Below, piece after piece: positions 7,619-10,477 of a stretch of 10,477 nt of DNA. The stretch comes from Physocladia obscura (Eukaryota > Chytridiomycota > Chytridiomycetes > Chytridiales > Chytriomycetaceae): NCBI GenBank assembly GCA_027596945.1, contig JADGJH010001354.1:1-10477 (forward strand), given 5' to 3'. Position numbers and translations under genes: made by a program. The first letter of the stretch is position 1, and the number at the start of each line of letters is the position of its first letter. The notes beneath the pieces are model-generated. The model was not told the origin of the DNA, did not search any database, and was given only the letters and a program-made list of their open reading frames with translations.

Positions 7619-10477
7619 TTGATTCATTGTTTTTGTTTTCTGAAAATGAAACTGTTTAGGACGACGGAATTGTTCTGAATCTGGTTGTTTCGACTGATGG
7701 AAAGACGTTTGTTGAAACCAAATTCCCACCTAATATGGAATTTGCTCACAATGTGAGAATCATAAATCAAATTTGGAGTATAAATTTACAGTTCAATTTT
7801 TTTTCAGGCATTCACTGTTTTGGAGTCAAATACGAATGGTATATTTTTGGACGTTGCTCAAAATTTACAAAAGAATGCAGAATATGGCCACTTATTCAAG
7901 TCAAATTCAAACGGAACTGATTTCAATCGCATTTTTTCTTATTCTAATCGAAATGAAAAGGGTTTTGGTATATTACAACCTTGTATTATAATGAAATAGA
8001 AAAAAAACTAAAACAAAACAAAAAAACAGTTGACTTCGAAAAAATGAAAGGAATTCCAGGAGTTATTCTGGCAAATACGGTTTTAAATCCGCTAGACATT
8101 TCATCTACTAACAAACAAATTGCGTCCCGAATTTCATTTGATGATGGATCAACATGGACAAAGTTAAATGCACCAAAACTTGACTCATTGGGCGATAGTA
8201 TTTCATGTGACTCGGACGTAAGTTAAAAAATGAAATATTGCGAATAACTGAAATCTTCATTTAATAGTGTTCTCTTCATATATTTGGGAAAATAAGTGGC
8301 TCTGATGAATCAGATAGACTGAGTGGAGGAAAATCTTCTATTCATTCATCTGCTTATGCCGCTGGTGTTATGGTGGCTGTTGGCAGTGTCGGAGAGCATT
8401 TGGAAAAATACGTTGACAGCAACATGTTTTTGACAAAAGACGCAGGACGCACTTGGTCTGAGATTCGGAAAGATGCTCACAAATGGGCTATTGGAGATCA
8501 TGGTGCCATGATTGTGATTGTAAATGACGAAATTGTCACCAATAAGTTATAGTAAGTTAAACAAAAACAAAACAAAACAAACTATAAATTAATTCATGGA
8601 CAGCTATTCCTGGGACTATGGCAACAACTGGGCCGAAGTTCAGTTCGCAGATTCTTTATTACGTATTTCTTCAGTTCAGACAGAACCAAGTGCCACATCG
8701 CTAAAATTCATCATCACGACACCTCACAGCGCCATAACTATCGATTTTAACCCTGTTCAGCCGAGAACTTGTGATAAACCAAAAAAAAGTGGTGGTGATT
8801 TTGTGAAGTGGTCGCCGGCTGGAGATAATGGGAAAGATCGTTGCTTTTTGGGACAAGATTTGTCATTTTGGAGACGGCGACCTGATGCCAAATGTCATAT
8901 TGGACGAGAATTCGAAAATCTTACTGATAATGTGGAATCTTGTGAATGCACTACTAATGACTTTGAATGGTATTTTTCCATACTTTTCCTGTCTCCCCTT
9001 TTTTTTTTTTATGCGGCAACTTATTCTTCAATGTCTTCAGCGATGTTGGTTTCTACCGTAATGTAGAAAACAGGTGTGTTCTTTACTCGGTTGATACACT
9101 TGAACCAAAAAACTGCAAGCCTGGTGAGGTTTACAAAGGGTCTTCGGGATACAGAAAAATCCCGCTGTCTAAATGTAATGGTGGAAAAGACTTGACAGGA
9201 AAAGTGGATCGCATTTGTGGAGATTCAGATGGAAAACGTGGCGAAATTAAAGTAACCACAAACTTTATGAAGTATCTTGTGTCGAGTTATTTCTATTTCA
9301 ACCAATCGTCAACAATTGTTGTGTCAGACGAGACTGGTAGAGTCTATATTTCCAAAAATGCCGGATTATCATGGGAAAGGCCTCCATGGACTGAATCTTA
9401 TTCTTCTGTATTGCTTGACCCTTATCGATCTGGAAGGCGGGCATATTTTATCAACGAAGATGGCCTTACTCAGTCTTGGACTGATGATCATGCTGAAAAT
9501 TTCAAAGAATTCAAAGTTCCCACCAAGCCAAATCGATTTGCAGTGCAACCACTGATGACTCATTCAACAGAAAGCTCGTACTTGATTTGGATTGGTGAAA
9601 AAGATTGCGAATCTCAAGTTTCGCCAAACTGCCGATCTGTGGTGTATGTTTCGACAAACAGTGGGTCCAGCTGGAAACTAGTGACCGAATACGCACAAAA
9701 ATGCTCCTTCCCAAAAGAACCTGGCTTCAACAAGCCTTCTAAAGATACTATTTTGTGCCAGGTTTTCAATGTAAAATCTGGCGACCAAAGAAAAATGAGT
9801 CAACGAACTTTGAGGAAGTTGGTCAGGAGTACAAATTTGGGGGTAAAATGGGAGATGGTTCTCGAATTCACTATTAGCTACGCCACATCATCCGAATATA
9901 TGGTCTCCGCACAAGTAGGTTTTGTTTTTGTTTGTTCCAAATCATAAACCAATTTTTATTTTCAGTTGGACACAGGTGCTTCTGAAATGAAACTCTATTC
10001 CTCCCTGGATTCGGCCCACTGGGTTGAGGCAACTTTTGAAGATGATGCATTGATTCCTGACTATGGATATACCCTTCTTGACTCATCGTCTGGGACTGCT
10101 TTTGTTGAAGTTTTTTCAAATAGAGAGCGTGGCAAAGAGTATGGAACATTGTACAAAAGTATCGATAATGCTGGATCAAACTACAAAATTTCGCTGAAGG
10201 ACGTTAATCAGAATAGCAACGGGTTTGTACTTTTATAATTATTTTAACATTAAGCTGAATACACATACTAGATACACTGATTTTGAAAAAGTTGCTGGAA
10301 TTAAAGGAATTGGAATTGCCAATGTCGTTATCAATTCTAAAGAAGTCAGTGATAGCAAAAAACAGATACGAACACAAATCACATTTAATGATGGGGATCT
10401 CTGGAAGCCATTAAAGGCACCACAATGTATATTTATTTTTTTTGCAGTCGTTTCTTTATATATATATATATATATAT
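4180..10477 (+). CDS. Vps10/sortilin-type sorting receptor, at least three Vps10 domains (3' end beyond window)
   Basis: Type I membrane receptor of the Vps10/sortilin family, which in fungi carries vacuolar hydrolases from Golgi to endosome. Exons: 4180-4536, 4703-5029, 5086-5490, 5554-7584, 7660-7752, 7808-7967, 8030-8217, 8268-8551, 8604-8969, 9041-9914, 9966-10222, 10272 to about 10426. All introns are GT-AG and the phases agree, giving 1832 codons so far. The start is fixed by an in-frame TAA at 4168-4170. A basic stretch and a hydrophobic segment (about 22-54) form a signal peptide or signal anchor, followed by an Asn-Gly repeat. At least a dozen Asp-box motifs (for example KDEGKTW, STDGGLTW, TKDAGRTW, STNSGSSW) mark ten-bladed propellers. 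Ten-cysteine 10CC modules close domain 1 (residues 654-790) and domain 2 (1338-1463); a third propeller then begins. The end of exon 12 is uncertain, and the transmembrane segment and tail lie outside the window. Confidence 0.92.
4351..4374 (+). repeat. (AACGGN)4 hexanucleotide repeat encoding Asn-Gly
   Basis: Four tandem copies of AACGGN, followed by a degenerate copy, encode an Asn-Gly run just after the hydrophobic N-terminal segment of the Vps10 receptor. It is likely a flexible, slippage-prone spacer between signal segment and first propeller. Confidence 0.8.
5491..5553 (+). other. 63-nt intron of Vps10 gene with no in-frame stop
   Basis: Donor GTAAGA and acceptor TTTGCAG flank a 63-nt stretch that stays open in the coding frame, so it can be mistaken for exon. 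It is called an intron because removal joins QN to AYTVL, a junction repeated in domain 2 (HN to AFTVL), where an intron with stops sits at the same place. Confidence 0.85.
6424..6834 (+). other. 10CC module closing Vps10 domain 1
   Basis: Residues 654-790 contain exactly ten cysteines in the order expected of Sortilin_C/10CC: CDF, VCI, DCY, the CEC pair, ECD, KCV, NCP, KCS and DCK. The family hallmark motif SSGYRKIP is present before the ninth cysteine. The module packs against the propeller and is held by five disulfides in known sortilins. No intron interrupts it. Confidence 0.92.
7585..7612 (+). repeat. (GT)14 microsatellite at a splice donor
   Basis: Fourteen GT units begin at the first base of the intron at 7585-7659 of the Vps10 gene, so the donor site is itself part of the microsatellite. 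The intron ends in TTTAG, and that TAG (7657-7659) is also the first in-frame stop if the intron is retained. Confidence 0.95.
8770..9218 (+). other. 10CC module closing Vps10 domain 2 (split by an intron)
   Basis: Residues 1338-1463 again hold ten cysteines (CDK, RCF, KCH, the CEC pair, ECD, RCV, NCK, KCN, ICG) and the SSGYRKIP motif. The codon of the sixth cysteine is split by the intron at 8970-9040 (TG|C). The equivalent codon in domain 1 is uninterrupted, so this intron is specific to domain 2. Confidence 0.9.
9219..10426 (+). other. Start of a third Vps10 propeller domain
   Basis: After the second 10CC module the frame continues with a new set of Asp-box blades (SKNAGLSW, STNSGSSW, STNLGVKW, FNDGDLW) and a segment GYTDFEKVAG that parallels FVDFEKMKG of domain 2 and RVDFERIET of domain 1. 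About 370 residues are visible before the window ends, so at most half to two thirds of this domain is included. Confidence 0.85.
10457..10477 (+). repeat. (TA)n microsatellite at window edge
   Basis: An alternating TA run of 21 bases reaches the right edge and may continue. It most likely lies in the intron after exon 12 of the Vps10 gene, since the donor-like GTATAT at 10427 precedes it and no coding similarity continues here. Confidence 0.8.

Noticed and set aside
5041..7659. A single continuous 872-codon plus-strand frame read as one gene
   Set aside because: Its first residues lie in the intron 5030-5085, it contains the stop-free intron 5491-5553, and its tail is the (GT)n intron. Exons on both sides belong to the same Vps10 protein.
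10427..10447. A 21-nt intron from GTATAT to TTTGCAG at the right end
   Set aside because: Far shorter than every other intron here (46 nt minimum), and the sequence after it is a TA repeat without Vps10 similarity; the true acceptor is probably outside the window.
1..10477. tRNA, rRNA, CRISPR arrays, bacterial operon signals or transposon ends
   Set aside because: No tRNA-like folding core, regularly spaced repeats, terminal inverted repeats or transposase motifs were seen; the repeats present are simple microsatellites.

Overview
The window is eukaryotic nuclear DNA. Its genes are interrupted by short GT-AG introns of about 46-166 nt that cannot be read through as one frame. The protein families (an Osm1/Frd-type fumarate reductase fused to cytochrome b5, a six-helix cytochrome b561 and a fungal-style tandem-domain Vps10 receptor), the short introns and the very tight gene spacing suggest a compact fungal genome. 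A zoosporic or other early-diverging fungus is my inference; an unrelated protist is not excluded. All exon models below were built by eye from splice dinucleotides, reading phase and family motifs.

Layout. Positions 1-778 hold a weakly supported gene on the minus strand (248-778, two exons in compatible phase, about 160 aa, no family recognised). Positions 779-1264 would then be a divergent intergenic or promoter region, rich in A and T tracts. From 1265 to the right edge three genes lie head to tail on the plus strand: (1) 1265-3407, six exons, a 602-residue fumarate reductase with a C-terminal cytochrome b5 domain; (2) 3434-4129, intronless, a 231-residue cytochrome b561 of the CYB561D2 type; (3) 4180 to beyond 10477, at least twelve exons, a Vps10/sortilin receptor. 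The spacers between these genes are only 26 and 50 nt, and each contains or abuts an AATAAA.

How the genes may work together. The first two encode redox proteins: a soluble flavin-haem reductase and a membrane di-haem electron carrier. Their adjacency invites the idea of one electron-transfer module feeding fumarate (or a related enoate) reduction, but only the adjacency and the families are visible. The b561 has Lys149 where the fourth haem-ligand His is expected. The Vps10 gene is probably functionally separate; it sorts vacuolar hydrolases between Golgi and endosome. It has two complete Vps10 domains, each ending in a full ten-cysteine 10CC module, and a third begins before the window ends. 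The first 1832 codons therefore already exceed the usual two-domain fungal receptor.
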